Positions 1 to 6,473 of a stretch of DNA of 10,934 nt are shown in pieces (position 1 is the stretch's first letter; every line of letters begins with the position of its first letter). Under the pieces are notes generated by a model. The model did no database searches and was not told the DNA's origin. It was given only the letters and a program-made list of their open reading frames with translations. The stretch is from Actinomycetes bacterium. GTDB lineage: Bacteria > Actinomycetota > Acidimicrobiia > Acidimicrobiales > Palsa-688. The stretch covers positions 1 through 10,934 of the forward strand of contig JAKARG010000063.1 of assembly GCA_021819345.1 (NCBI GenBank), in the 5' to 3' direction. Made by a program: the position numbers and the translations under genes.

Positions 1-127
1 GGAGGACATCTGGGGCCTCGTCGGGGTGCACCCGGCGCAGCACGTAGGCATAGATCGCCTGGAAGTTGGTCCGGTACAAAACGGCGAAGCGCTCGCTCGG
101 GCCTCTCGCCGGCTCGGTCCCACTCAT
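1..127 (-). CDS. ECF-family RNA polymerase sigma factor, N-terminal fragment
   Basis: Only the first 42 codons lie in the window; the gene continues beyond the left edge. From the ATG at 127–125 the protein begins MSGTEPARGPSERFAVLYR and continues through TNFQAIYAYVLRRV to HPDEAPDVL. The pattern of an aromatic residue plus xxLYRxxFxxIYAYVLRRV, followed by an acidic stretch with an aspartate, is the usual region 2.1–2.2 of extracytoplasmic-function sigma factors. There it contacts core RNA polymerase and begins the -10 recognition helix. Region 4 and any anti-sigma partner gene are not visible, so the regulon cannot be inferred. A weak GGGA lies about 10 bases before the start. The call as a sigma-70 region 2 protein is fairly safe; the ECF subgroup is not determined. 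Confidence 0.75.
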   Translation of the reverse strand, partial: MSGTEPARGPSERFAVLYRTNFQAIYAYVLRRVHPDEAPDVL

Positions 128-169
128 CGGGTCGGTCCCACACCTACTACACGCCACCCCGACCCCAAA

Positions 170-175
170 ATCTTA
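170..175 (-). promoter_or_regulatory. Candidate -10 box for the ECF sigma gene
   Basis: Read on the minus strand, TAAGAT lies in a conspicuous A/T patch (165–175) inside otherwise GC-rich DNA, about 43 bases upstream of the sigma-factor ATG. It fits the actinobacterial TANNNT -10 pattern. No convincing -35 hexamer was found. If used, it would give a 5' leader of roughly 35 bases. This is inference from composition and position only. Confidence 0.35.
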
Positions 176-310
176 CAGCCGAGCCGAAGATCGGCCCCGG
201 ACCCCGGGTGGAGCAGGGGCCGGCCGAGGGGTCGAGGGGCAGCGAGCGCTCGGCATCGAGCCTGGGATCCCAGCCGCCCGGATCGGCGCTGGCAGCACCC
301 GTCGCAGTGG

Positions 311-374
311 GTCCCGGGGGAGCCTGCCGGGACGTGAAGCCCACCCGCCGGGGTTCCGGGGGAGCCTGCCGGGA
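311..374. repeat. Duplicated 22-bp hairpin-forming repeat behind the lhr–nei–GNAT operon
   Basis: Two near-identical 22-mers lie at 311–332 and 353–374, start to start 42 bases apart. They differ at one base (C at 313, T at 355) and share the core CCGGGGGAGCCTGCCGGGA. Each carries an inverted repeat: TCCGG-type left arm, 9-base loop GGGAGCCTG, right arm CCGGGA. The single difference changes a C-G pair to a U·G pair if read as plus-strand RNA, so folding survives. The pair lies 30–94 bases past the stop of the GNAT gene, where a terminator would be expected, but there is no T tract. The stretch 128–404 holds no supportable gene. Confidence 0.55.
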
Positions 375-404
375 GCGGCACGTCCGGCCGGGCGCAGGTG
401 CTCC

Positions 405-872
405 TCAGCGCGCCGGCGGCTCCAGCACGAGGCGGTAGACGTTGGTCTCCCGGCGCTCGAAGCCGAGCCGCGCGTAGAGGCGGTTGGCCGCCTCCCGGGA
501 CGGGCGTGAAGTGAGCTCGAGGGTCTTGGCCCCAGCGCCGGCGGCCAGTTCCACCGCCCTCGCGGTCAGGGCCTCGCCCACCCCCCGCCCACGAGCTAGC
601 TCGTCGGTGACCACGTCCTCGATCCAGGCACGAACCCCGGTCGGGATCGAGAACACGGCGAGGGTGAGGGTACCGATTATCCGGCCCGCCCCGGCCGGGT
701 CGGCCTCCTCGTCGTCGACCGCCACGAGAAGACGGGTAGTGGGCGAGGAGACGATCTCGGCGAGCGAGGCAACCGTGGGCGGCGCCGCGGAGCTGGAGAG
801 CTGCGGCAGCAGGCGGCCGATGTCGGCCACCAAGGCCTCGTCGACGTCCTCGACGTCGACGACCTCCCTCAC
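405..872 (-). CDS. GNAT-family N-acetyltransferase
   Basis: A 155-residue protein when read from the GTG at 872–870. GNAT proteins move an acetyl group from acetyl-CoA to an amine on a small molecule or protein. The fold's core is visible: beta-4 and motif A with the acetyl-CoA pyrophosphate loop RGRGVG (residues 94–99) after WIEDVVTDELA, then motif B with NRLYARLGFERRETNVYRLVL (130–150). The substrate cannot be predicted. The chosen start overlaps the nei stop as GTGA, the usual actinobacterial coupling. A second GTG nine bases upstream (881) is possible, and a much longer frame reaching 950 would overlap nei by about 80 bases and is unlikely. It is the last gene of the lhr–nei operon. Whether it has a repair role is unknown. 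Confidence 0.8.
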   Translation of the reverse strand: MREVVDVEDVDEALVADIGRLLPQLSSSAAPPTVASLAEIVSSPTTRLLVAVDDEEADPAGAGRIIGTLTLAVFSIPTGVRAWIEDVVTDELARGRGVGEALTARAVELAAGAGAKTLELTSRPSREAANRLYARLGFERRETNVYRLVLEPPAR

Positions 873-1717
873 CCGGACCACGGAGGGCGAGCGTAGTCGG
901 GGCGCTCCCCACCGGCGCCGCCCGAGCCGCCTCGCTGGCAGCGCGGGCACCAGTACAGGTACCGCGCGTCACGGCCGTGGCGTTCACCGACGATCGCGCT
1001 CCCGCAGCGCCGGCAGGGGCGGCCGGCCCGCCCGTAGACCCATGTCCTCTCCTTCCCCCCGCCGAAGTCCCGGGCGACCGCCGAGCTGCGGGCGTTGGCG
1101 GCCATGATCCTCGTCGCGGTGGTCACGAGGCGCACCAGCGCCTCCAGCTCGAGCGACGCAGCCGGGAGGTGGGGATCGACCCGGCAGACGAAGAGCGCCT
1201 CGCAGCGGTAGATGTTGCCGATGCCCGAGACGAACTGCTGGTCCAACAGCAGCTCCCCGACGCTCGGTGAGCCCCCTACACGGGCCGCAGCGCGCCGGGC
1301 GAGCTCGGCCGGCTCGATCTCCCCGGCGAGCACGTCGGGGCCGAGGCGACGCAACGAGGGCTCCGCCGCCAGGGCGGCCCGGTCGAGCAGCTCGACCACC
1401 GGGGCGTTGAAGCACACGGCGGTGCGCTCCCCGCACTCGAGGACCACCCTCGCCTGGCGGGCCGGCTTCCGCCACCGCTCGCCGGTCGGGTACAGGTGCC
1501 AGGACCCGGTCATCCGCATGTGGGTGTGCAAGGTGGCCCCCCCGCTGAAGCGGACCAGCAGGTGCTTGGCGCGCGCCTCGACCGCCTCCACCCGCTGGCC
1601 GACCAGCGCCCCGAGCTCGACTCCGGCGACCGTCGAGCGCGCCGCAGTGAGCTCCCTGCCGGCGAGCCAGCGGCGCAGGGTGGTCGCAGTGCGGAAGATG
1701 GTGTCGCCTTCGGGCAT
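869..1717 (-). CDS. nei: Fpg/Nei-family DNA glycosylase/AP lyase (endonuclease VIII-like)
   Basis: A 282-residue base-excision-repair enzyme that removes oxidised bases and cuts the resulting abasic site by beta/delta elimination. It begins MPEGDTIFRTATTL: after Met removal, Pro2 is the catalytic N-terminal amine and Glu3 the acid. Lys51 in RAKHLLV matches the conserved phosphate-contacting lysine. The helix-two-turn-helix is seen around LLLDQQFVSGIGNIY (157–170). The C-terminal zinc finger has Cys235, Cys238, Cys257 and Cys260 (C-x2-C-x18-C-x2-C), with the finger arginine in GRDARYLYW. MPEGDT with this finger favours Nei over Fpg. The ATG shares its A with the preceding TGA (TGATG), so translation is coupled to the lhr C-terminal half. 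The order lhr–nei is also that of Mycobacterium tuberculosis (Rv3296–Rv3297). Confidence 0.94.
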   Translation of the reverse strand: MPEGDTIFRTATTLRRWLAGRELTAARSTVAGVELGALVGQRVEAVEARAKHLLVRFSGGATLHTHMRMTGSWHLYPTGERWRKPARQARVVLECGERTAVCFNAPVVELLDRAALAAEPSLRRLGPDVLAGEIEPAELARRAAARVGGSPSVGELLLDQQFVSGIGNIYRCEALFVCRVDPHLPAASLELEALVRLVTTATRIMAANARSSAVARDFGGGKERTWVYGRAGRPCRRCGSAIVGERHGRDARYLYWCPRCQRGGSGGAGGERPDYARPPWSG

Positions 1718-4170
1718 CAGCGTCCGTAGAGCGCCATGCCCTTTGGGGTGGGCACGAAGCCGGCGCCGAGCAGCGCAGGCGCGAGGACCTCGGGGTAGCG
1801 CTCGATCACGACACGTCCGAGCCTCGAGCTGCCAGCCAACCAGGCAAGGCCGCCGACCGCAGCCTGCTCCCAGGAGCCGTCGGCCTCGCGCATTACCAGC
1901 AGGGAGCGGGCCCCGCGCTCCAAGTAGATGCTCGCTACACCGTCCACGAGGACCACATAGGCTCCCGCCACCCGAGCCGGGCCCCTCTCCGGCCAGGGCA
2001 GGGCGGCTCCGTGAGCGCATGCCGGGTCGGTGGCCGCCAGCACGAGCACCGTCGCAGGTCCCCCGGGCACCTCGGAGCGCTCGCGGACCGAGCGGAGCCG
2101 CTCCACTGCGCCCGGTAGGGCGAACTGCGCACCGCCGAGGCCGGCGACGAAGTACCCGCGCCTGGCCCGCCCCGATTCCTCCATCTTGCGCAGTACCGGA
2201 TAGATGCCGCTGAAGCCGCCCGGTAGCCCCTCCGCCCGCACCGCCTCCCGAGTCAGCACGCCGTGGCGTTCGAGGAGCAGCCCCGCCACCGCGACCGACG
2301 CAAGCGTCGGGTCGGCGGCGACCCCGAGGCTCTTGTCGACGAGCGACCAGCGCCCCTGGCCCTGGGGCGGCCCGAGGGCGCTCGGCCGCCCGGGGCGCCG
2401 GCGCGAGGTTCCCTTGGTCCCGCTCCGACGACGACCGCCGGCCACAGCCCGGAGCGCTGCGAACCCGTCGTTGGTGACCTCCCCGGCCCAGACCAGGTCC
2501 CACAGCGCGTCGAGCAGGTCGCCGTCGCGGGCACCCGGAGCGCCGAGCTCCCGGAAGAAGCAGGCTCCCCGGGCCGAGAGCGCCCCCCGAAGGTGCTCGT
2601 GCAGTTCCCCTCCAGGTGCCTCGCCCCCGACCAGGGGCCCACCGACCCGCCCCGAGCGGGGCAAGAGCAGTCCGGCCCGGTCCCGGTGGGCGAGCACCAC
2701 CCGACCGTCCTCGCGCCCGATGCTGCCCGCCCCGACCCAGATCACCGCGCCGGACCCGAGCAGCTCGTCGAGCATCGAGGCCTCGTAGCCGCGCACCCTC
2801 GCGGCCAGCACGTCACGCTCGAGGACGCTCGCGGGGATCGGGACCCCCTGGAGCTGGCCGATCACCTCGTAGAGCCGGTCGACGCCTCCTCCGGGCGGGT
2901 CGACCCCGATGGCCGCAACCCCTTGCCAGAGAGGCAGGAAGCGGGCGAGCGCCTCGGCGTCGGTCGGCTCCACCTCCTTGCGCAGGGCGGCGAGGGAGCG
3001 CCGGCGCAGGGTACGGAGCACCTCGGCGTCGCACCACTCCTCGCCGCTGCCCCCTGGGCGGAACCCGCCGCGCTCCAGGCGTCCGTCGCGCTCGAGCTCG
3101 CCGAGCAGGCCGACCACCTCCTCGACGGCGATCCCGAAGCGCTCCGCCGGCTCGGAGGGCCGGAACGGCCCGTGCGAACGGGCCCAACGCCGAAGGATCT
3201 GCAAGCTGGCATCGGCCACCGGCTCCAAGAAGGCCTCGGGCAAGCCGGGAGGGAGCGCGACCCCGAGCCCGTCGCGGTAACGAGCGGCGTCCTCGGCCGC
3301 GATGAAGCGCTCCTCACCGGCGATGCGCACCGCGATGACCCGACGGGCGGCAGCGAGCGCAGACAGGGCCTCCGAGACGTCGACCGACGGATCGCAGCGC
3401 AGCTCGACCTCTGGCGCGCGGAGGTCCCCGAGGCGGCGGAGGAGGTCGGCCACGCCCTCCGACGAGGTCGCCCGCCGGCGCCCGGCGAGGCAGGCGAGCT
3501 CCTCCTCGAGCTCGGCGAGCACCCGGGGGTCCAGCAGCTCCCTCAGCTCGTCCGAGCCGAGGAGCTCGGCGAGCATCCGGCGGTCGAGGGTCAGGGCCTG
3601 GGCACGACGCTCCGCCAGGGGGGAGTCCCCTTCGTACATGAACGCCGCCACGTAGGTCGAGACGAGCCCGCTGGCGAACGGTGATGCGACCGGGAGGTCG
3701 ACCGAGACGACGCGGACCAGACGGGAGGCGACGTCTCGCATCAGCCCGACGAGAGCCGGGAGGTCGAAGCGGTCCCGGAGGCACTCCCGGTAGGTCTCGA
3801 GGACGATCGGGAACTGCCCGTGGCGTGAAGCGACCGCGAGGAGGTCCGCGGCACGCTGGCGCATCTGCCACAACGGCGTGCGACCCCCGGGGCGCCTACG
3901 GGCGAGGAGCAGCGAGCGGGCGGCGTTCTCCCTGAAGCACGACGCGAACACCGCCGAGGACCCGACGGTCCCCACCACGAGGTCCTCCACCTCGTCGGGG
4001 TCGAGGACCACCACCTCGGCGCCGGGGGGCTCGTCGGCATCGGGCACCCGGAGGATGATCCCGTCGTCGCTCCAGACCGCCTGCACCTCTTCGAGCCCGC
4101 CGCGGCGCAGGCGTGCCTCGATCGCCATCGCCCACGGAGCGTGGACCCGGGCGCCGAAGGGCGACAGCAC
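1717..4170 (-). CDS. lhr: Lhr helicase, C-terminal half (downstream of an in-frame TGA)
   Basis: 817 residues starting at a GTG that directly follows, in the same frame, the TGA ending the helicase half. The beginning, SPFGARVHAPWAMAIEARL then VWSDDGIILRVPDADE, is the middle of ordinary full-length Lhr proteins and not a natural N-terminus. The rest is well conserved to the end: FYPLW-like repeats, ALWDLVWAGEVTNDGFAALRA, a basic linker rich in Arg/Gly, LLLERHGVLTREAV, LPWPERGPARVAGAYVVLVDG and the terminal GFVPTPKGMALYGR. This region covers the end of the Lhr core and the long C-terminal domain, which oligomerises in mycobacterial Lhr and resembles AlkZ-type winged-helix repair proteins. There is no decay, no frameshift and no other stop. 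It could be made by reinitiation, by readthrough, or as one protein if the TGA is a sequence error. Confidence 0.85.
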   Translation of the reverse strand: MLSPFGARVHAPWAMAIEARLRRGGLEEVQAVWSDDGIILRVPDADEPPGAEVVVLDPDEVEDLVVGTVGSSAVFASCFRENAARSLLLARRRPGGRTPLWQMRQRAADLLAVASRHGQFPIVLETYRECLRDRFDLPALVGLMRDVASRLVRVVSVDLPVASPFASGLVSTYVAAFMYEGDSPLAERRAQALTLDRRMLAELLGSDELRELLDPRVLAELEEELACLAGRRRATSSEGVADLLRRLGDLRAPEVELRCDPSVDVSEALSALAAARRVIAVRIAGEERFIAAEDAARYRDGLGVALPPGLPEAFLEPVADASLQILRRWARSHGPFRPSEPAERFGIAVEEVVGLLGELERDGRLERGGFRPGGSGEEWCDAEVLRTLRRRSLAALRKEVEPTDAEALARFLPLWQGVAAIGVDPPGGGVDRLYEVIGQLQGVPIPASVLERDVLAARVRGYEASMLDELLGSGAVIWVGAGSIGREDGRVVLAHRDRAGLLLPRSGRVGGPLVGGEAPGGELHEHLRGALSARGACFFRELGAPGARDGDLLDALWDLVWAGEVTNDGFAALRAVAGGRRRSGTKGTSRRRPGRPSALGPPQGQGRWSLVDKSLGVAADPTLASVAVAGLLLERHGVLTREAVRAEGLPGGFSGIYPVLRKMEESGRARRGYFVAGLGGAQFALPGAVERLRSVRERSEVPGGPATVLVLAATDPACAHGAALPWPERGPARVAGAYVVLVDGVASIYLERGARSLLVMREADGSWEQAAVGGLAWLAGSSRLGRVVIERYPEVLAPALLGAGFVPTPKGMALYGR

Positions 4171-6273
4171 TCACAGGCGCCAGTCGCCGAGGTCGTCCCT
4201 GAAGCGTTCGACCACGATCTGGCGGTCGGTCGGCAGCAGGCCCCCGGTGGCCTCGAGCTCCTCGGCCACGTAGGCGCGCAGGTTGCGCACTGCGAGCCCG
4301 TCGAGGTCGCAGGAGGCCCGCAGGGCCTCGTCGTCGCGCTCCGCCAGGGTGCGGAGGAAGGCCCCGAGGGCGGCTCCGAGCTCGAAGGGTCGACCCGGGT
4401 TGTCCCCGTGCCAGAACGGCATCTTGCCAGGGACCCCGGGTGCGGGGCTCACCACCACCCTGTCGCGGGTGATGTCCTCGATCCGCCAGGTGGTGGCACC
4501 GAGCAGGAAGGTCTCGCCGACCCGGGCCTCGTAGACCATCTCCTCGTCGAGCTCGCCGACTCGCCCCCCTTCGGTGGTGAAGACCCCGAACAGGCCCCGG
4601 TCGGGGATCGTCCCTCCGCTCGTGGCGGCGAGCAGCCTGGCTCCCGGCCTGGCACTGAGCGTCCCCCCGGCACGGTCCCAGGTCAAGCGGGGCCGCAAGT
4701 CGGCGAGCTCGTCGCTCGGGTAGCGACCCGAGAGCATGTCGAGCACCCCGTCGAGCAGCCCCTGGCCGAGCCCGGCGTAGGAGTACGCACCCCGGACGAT
4801 CGCAGCTACCTCCTCGACGGGCACCGGTCGCTCGGCCGCTGCCACGTGGGCCACGACCTGCTGGGCGAGCACGTCGAGAGGGTTGCGGGGCACGACGGTC
4901 TCCTCGACCAGCCCGGCGTGCATCCGCTCGACCACGACCGCAGAGACGAGCAAGTCGTGACGGAACTTGGGGAAGATCTGCCCGCTCGACGCCTCCCCCA
5001 CCCGGTGGCCCGAGCGCCCGATGCGCTGCAAGCCCGAGGCCACCGACGGCGGGGACTCCACCTGGACCACCAGGTCGATGGCGCCCATGTCGATCCCCAG
5101 CTCGAGCGAGGAAGTGGCAACCAGACCGGGAAGGCGCCCGGTTTTCAACGCATCCTCGATCTCCAGGCGCTGCTCGCGAGCGATCGAGCCGTGGTGAGCC
5201 CGGACCAGCTCGGCAGGGGCGCCGGCTGCGAGGTAGCTCGAGCCGCCGAGCGCGTGGGCGTCGAGGCCCGAGGACGGGTCTTCCTCGGCGGCGGCGAGCT
5301 CGTTCAGGCGGGCGGCGAGGCGCTCTGCCAAGCGTCGGGAGTTGACGAAGATCAGCGTCGAACGGTGGGCGCGGACAGCCTCGAGCAGCCTCGGGTAGAT
5401 CGAGGGCCAGATCGACGCCCGCACCTCGGGGCTCCCGGCCGCTGCACCCCTCATGATCAGCTCTTCGTCGTCGGCCTCCGGGGCCAGCGGTCGCCCGAGA
5501 CGTCCCATGTCCTCGACCGGGACCACCACCCTCAGGTCGAGTGCCTTGCGCTGGCCGACATCGACCACCCGTACCGGGCGAGGGCGACCTGCGGAGTCCT
5601 GTCCCCCGAGGAACCGGGCCAGCTCGTCGAGGGGGCGCTGGGTCGCCGACAGACCGATCCGCTGGACGGGATGCGGTCGGGCGGCAAGCTCCTTGCCCGA
5701 TGCGGTCGGCGGATTGGAGGCGAGGTGGGCCAGGCGCTCGAGGGAGATCGCGAGGTGGGCGCCGCGCTTGGTGGCGGCGACCGCGTGGATCTCGTCGACG
5801 ATCACCTGCTCGACTCCGGCGAGGATCCGAGCCGCTCGGGAGCCGAGGAGCAGGTAGAGCGACTCGGGGGTGGTGATGAGCACGTCGGGAGGATGAGCGG
5901 CCATGGCCGAGCGGTCCTTGGTCGGGGTGTCGCCGGTCCGGGTCGCCACCCGGATCTCGGGCACCGGGATCCCGAGGCGCGCCGCCTCCCGGGCGATCCC
6001 CGCAAGCGGCGCTCGCAGGTTGCGTTCGACGTCGTGGGTGAGCGCCTTGAGCGGGCTGACATAGAGCACCCGGCACCTCGGTCCGTCCGTCGGCTCGACG
6101 AGCAGCCGGTCGAGGGCGGAGAGGAACGCGGCGAGCGTCTTGCCCGACCCGGTGGGGGCCAGGATCAAGGTGTGCTCTCCCCGCTCGATCGCCTCCCAGC
6201 CCTGGAGCTGGGCTGCGGTGGGCGCCTCGAACGCCGAAGCGAACCAAGCGGCGGTGGCTGCGCTGAACACCAC
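4171..6273 (-). CDS. lhr: Lhr superfamily 2 DEIH-box helicase, N-terminal half
   Basis: 700 residues from a GTG at 6273. Lhr is an ATP-dependent 3'-5' translocase that unwinds RNA:DNA and DNA duplexes in repair. All helicase motifs are present in order: Q-like PTAAQLQGWEAI (18–29), Walker A APTGSGKT (39–46), SPLKAL (73–78), TTPESLYLLL (134–143), Walker B DEIH (160–163), SAT (209–211), LIFVNSRR (307–314), TSSLELGIDMG (387–397) and QRIGRSGH (416–423). Further on, PFWHGDNPGRPFELG belongs to the Lhr-specific domains. The frame ends at DDLGDWRL followed by TGA, where homologues continue straight into a serine-proline-phenylalanine-glycine segment; that segment follows here in the same frame. Together the halves give about 1518 codons, the usual length of Lhr. 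There is no Shine–Dalgarno sequence; a TAGCCT box six bases upstream suggests a leaderless mRNA. Confidence 0.92.
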   Translation of the reverse strand: MVFSAATAAWFASAFEAPTAAQLQGWEAIERGEHTLILAPTGSGKTLAAFLSALDRLLVEPTDGPRCRVLYVSPLKALTHDVERNLRAPLAGIAREAARLGIPVPEIRVATRTGDTPTKDRSAMAAHPPDVLITTPESLYLLLGSRAARILAGVEQVIVDEIHAVAATKRGAHLAISLERLAHLASNPPTASGKELAARPHPVQRIGLSATQRPLDELARFLGGQDSAGRPRPVRVVDVGQRKALDLRVVVPVEDMGRLGRPLAPEADDEELIMRGAAAGSPEVRASIWPSIYPRLLEAVRAHRSTLIFVNSRRLAERLAARLNELAAAEEDPSSGLDAHALGGSSYLAAGAPAELVRAHHGSIAREQRLEIEDALKTGRLPGLVATSSLELGIDMGAIDLVVQVESPPSVASGLQRIGRSGHRVGEASSGQIFPKFRHDLLVSAVVVERMHAGLVEETVVPRNPLDVLAQQVVAHVAAAERPVPVEEVAAIVRGAYSYAGLGQGLLDGVLDMLSGRYPSDELADLRPRLTWDRAGGTLSARPGARLLAATSGGTIPDRGLFGVFTTEGGRVGELDEEMVYEARVGETFLLGATTWRIEDITRDRVVVSPAPGVPGKMPFWHGDNPGRPFELGAALGAFLRTLAERDDEALRASCDLDGLAVRNLRAYVAEELEATGGLLPTDRQIVVERFRDDLGDWRL

Positions 6274-6279
6274 GAGGCG

Positions 6280-6285
6280 AGGCTA
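6280..6285 (-). promoter_or_regulatory. Candidate leaderless -10 box of lhr
   Basis: On the minus strand TAGCCT lies exactly six bases before the GTG start of lhr (spacer CGCCTC). It fits TANNNT, and the spacing puts the transcription start on the start codon. No -35 was recognised and no ribosome binding site precedes the GTG, which fits a leaderless transcript. The same arrangement occurs before the PAC2 and Nudix genes in this window. Confidence 0.5.
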
Positions 6286-6369
6286 CGTGGCGCCCGAGAG
6301 GCTTCCGGCAGGTCCCGACCGATCCAGAGGGATCCCCTCCGGGGTGCGCTGCGACTACGGTGCTGGCGG

Positions 6370-6425
6370 GGGCGGGAGGAGCGGCGCCCGCGGGCTCCCC
6401 CCCACCGCAGGAGCCCCTCCCGCCC
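6370..6425. repeat. Imperfect 13-bp inverted repeat in the divergent lhr/PAC2 promoter region
   Basis: Left arm GGGCGGGAGGAGC (6370–6382) and right arm GCCCCTCCCGCCC (6413–6425) pair at 12 of 13 positions across a 30-base loop. The loop itself holds the palindrome GCCCGCGGGC (6386–6395). It sits in the 200-bp gap between two divergent genes, outside both predicted leaderless transcripts, so an operator or DNA-structure role is possible. High GC content makes chance pairing a real alternative. Confidence 0.45.
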
Positions 6426-6460
6426 ACCCCGTCCTCCGCCGCCAGCCGGCGCGCCGACAG

Positions 6461-6466
6461 TAGCTT
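6461..6466 (+). promoter_or_regulatory. Candidate leaderless -10 box of the PAC2 gene
   Basis: TAGCTT is followed by seven bases (CGCGTGG) and then the ATG of the PAC2-family gene. It matches TANNNT and would start transcription at or one base before the ATG. No Shine–Dalgarno sequence is present. It is the plus-strand counterpart of the lhr box on the other side of the same intergenic region. Confidence 0.5.
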
Positions 6467-6473
6467 CGCGTGG

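Noticed and set aside
262..273. Perfect 12-bp palindrome CTGGGATCCCAG as a regulator site
   Set aside because: A 12-bp palindrome is expected a few times by chance in a window this size, and it has no second copy or clear promoter next to it.
838..862. Repetitive GTCGAC/GACGTC tract near the GNAT start
   Set aside because: It simply encodes the Val/Asp/Glu-rich N-terminus of the acetyltransferase.
124..987. 287-codon minus-strand frame over the GNAT gene and the 3' intergenic region
   Set aside because: Out of phase with the GNAT motifs and composed of Arg/Gly/Ala-rich low-complexity sequence.
2263..3684. 473-codon plus-strand open frame opposite the Lhr C-terminal half
   Set aside because: Antisense shadow of a conserved coding region; no recognisable domain.
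4171..4173. Selenocysteine codon in Lhr
   Set aside because: No hairpin matching a standard bacterial SECIS follows the UGA, no Sec machinery is visible, and Lhr is not a known selenoprotein. Kept only as a remote option within the in-frame TGA finding.
4171..6273. Calling lhr a decayed pseudogene
   Set aside because: Apart from one TGA both halves are uninterrupted and conserved to the C-terminus, with coupling to nei preserved. Decay would show more damage.
3896..6427. 843-codon minus-strand frame overlapping lhr in another phase
   Set aside because: The product is low-complexity Arg/Gly/Pro sequence without motifs, while the overlapping frame encodes all Lhr helicase motifs.
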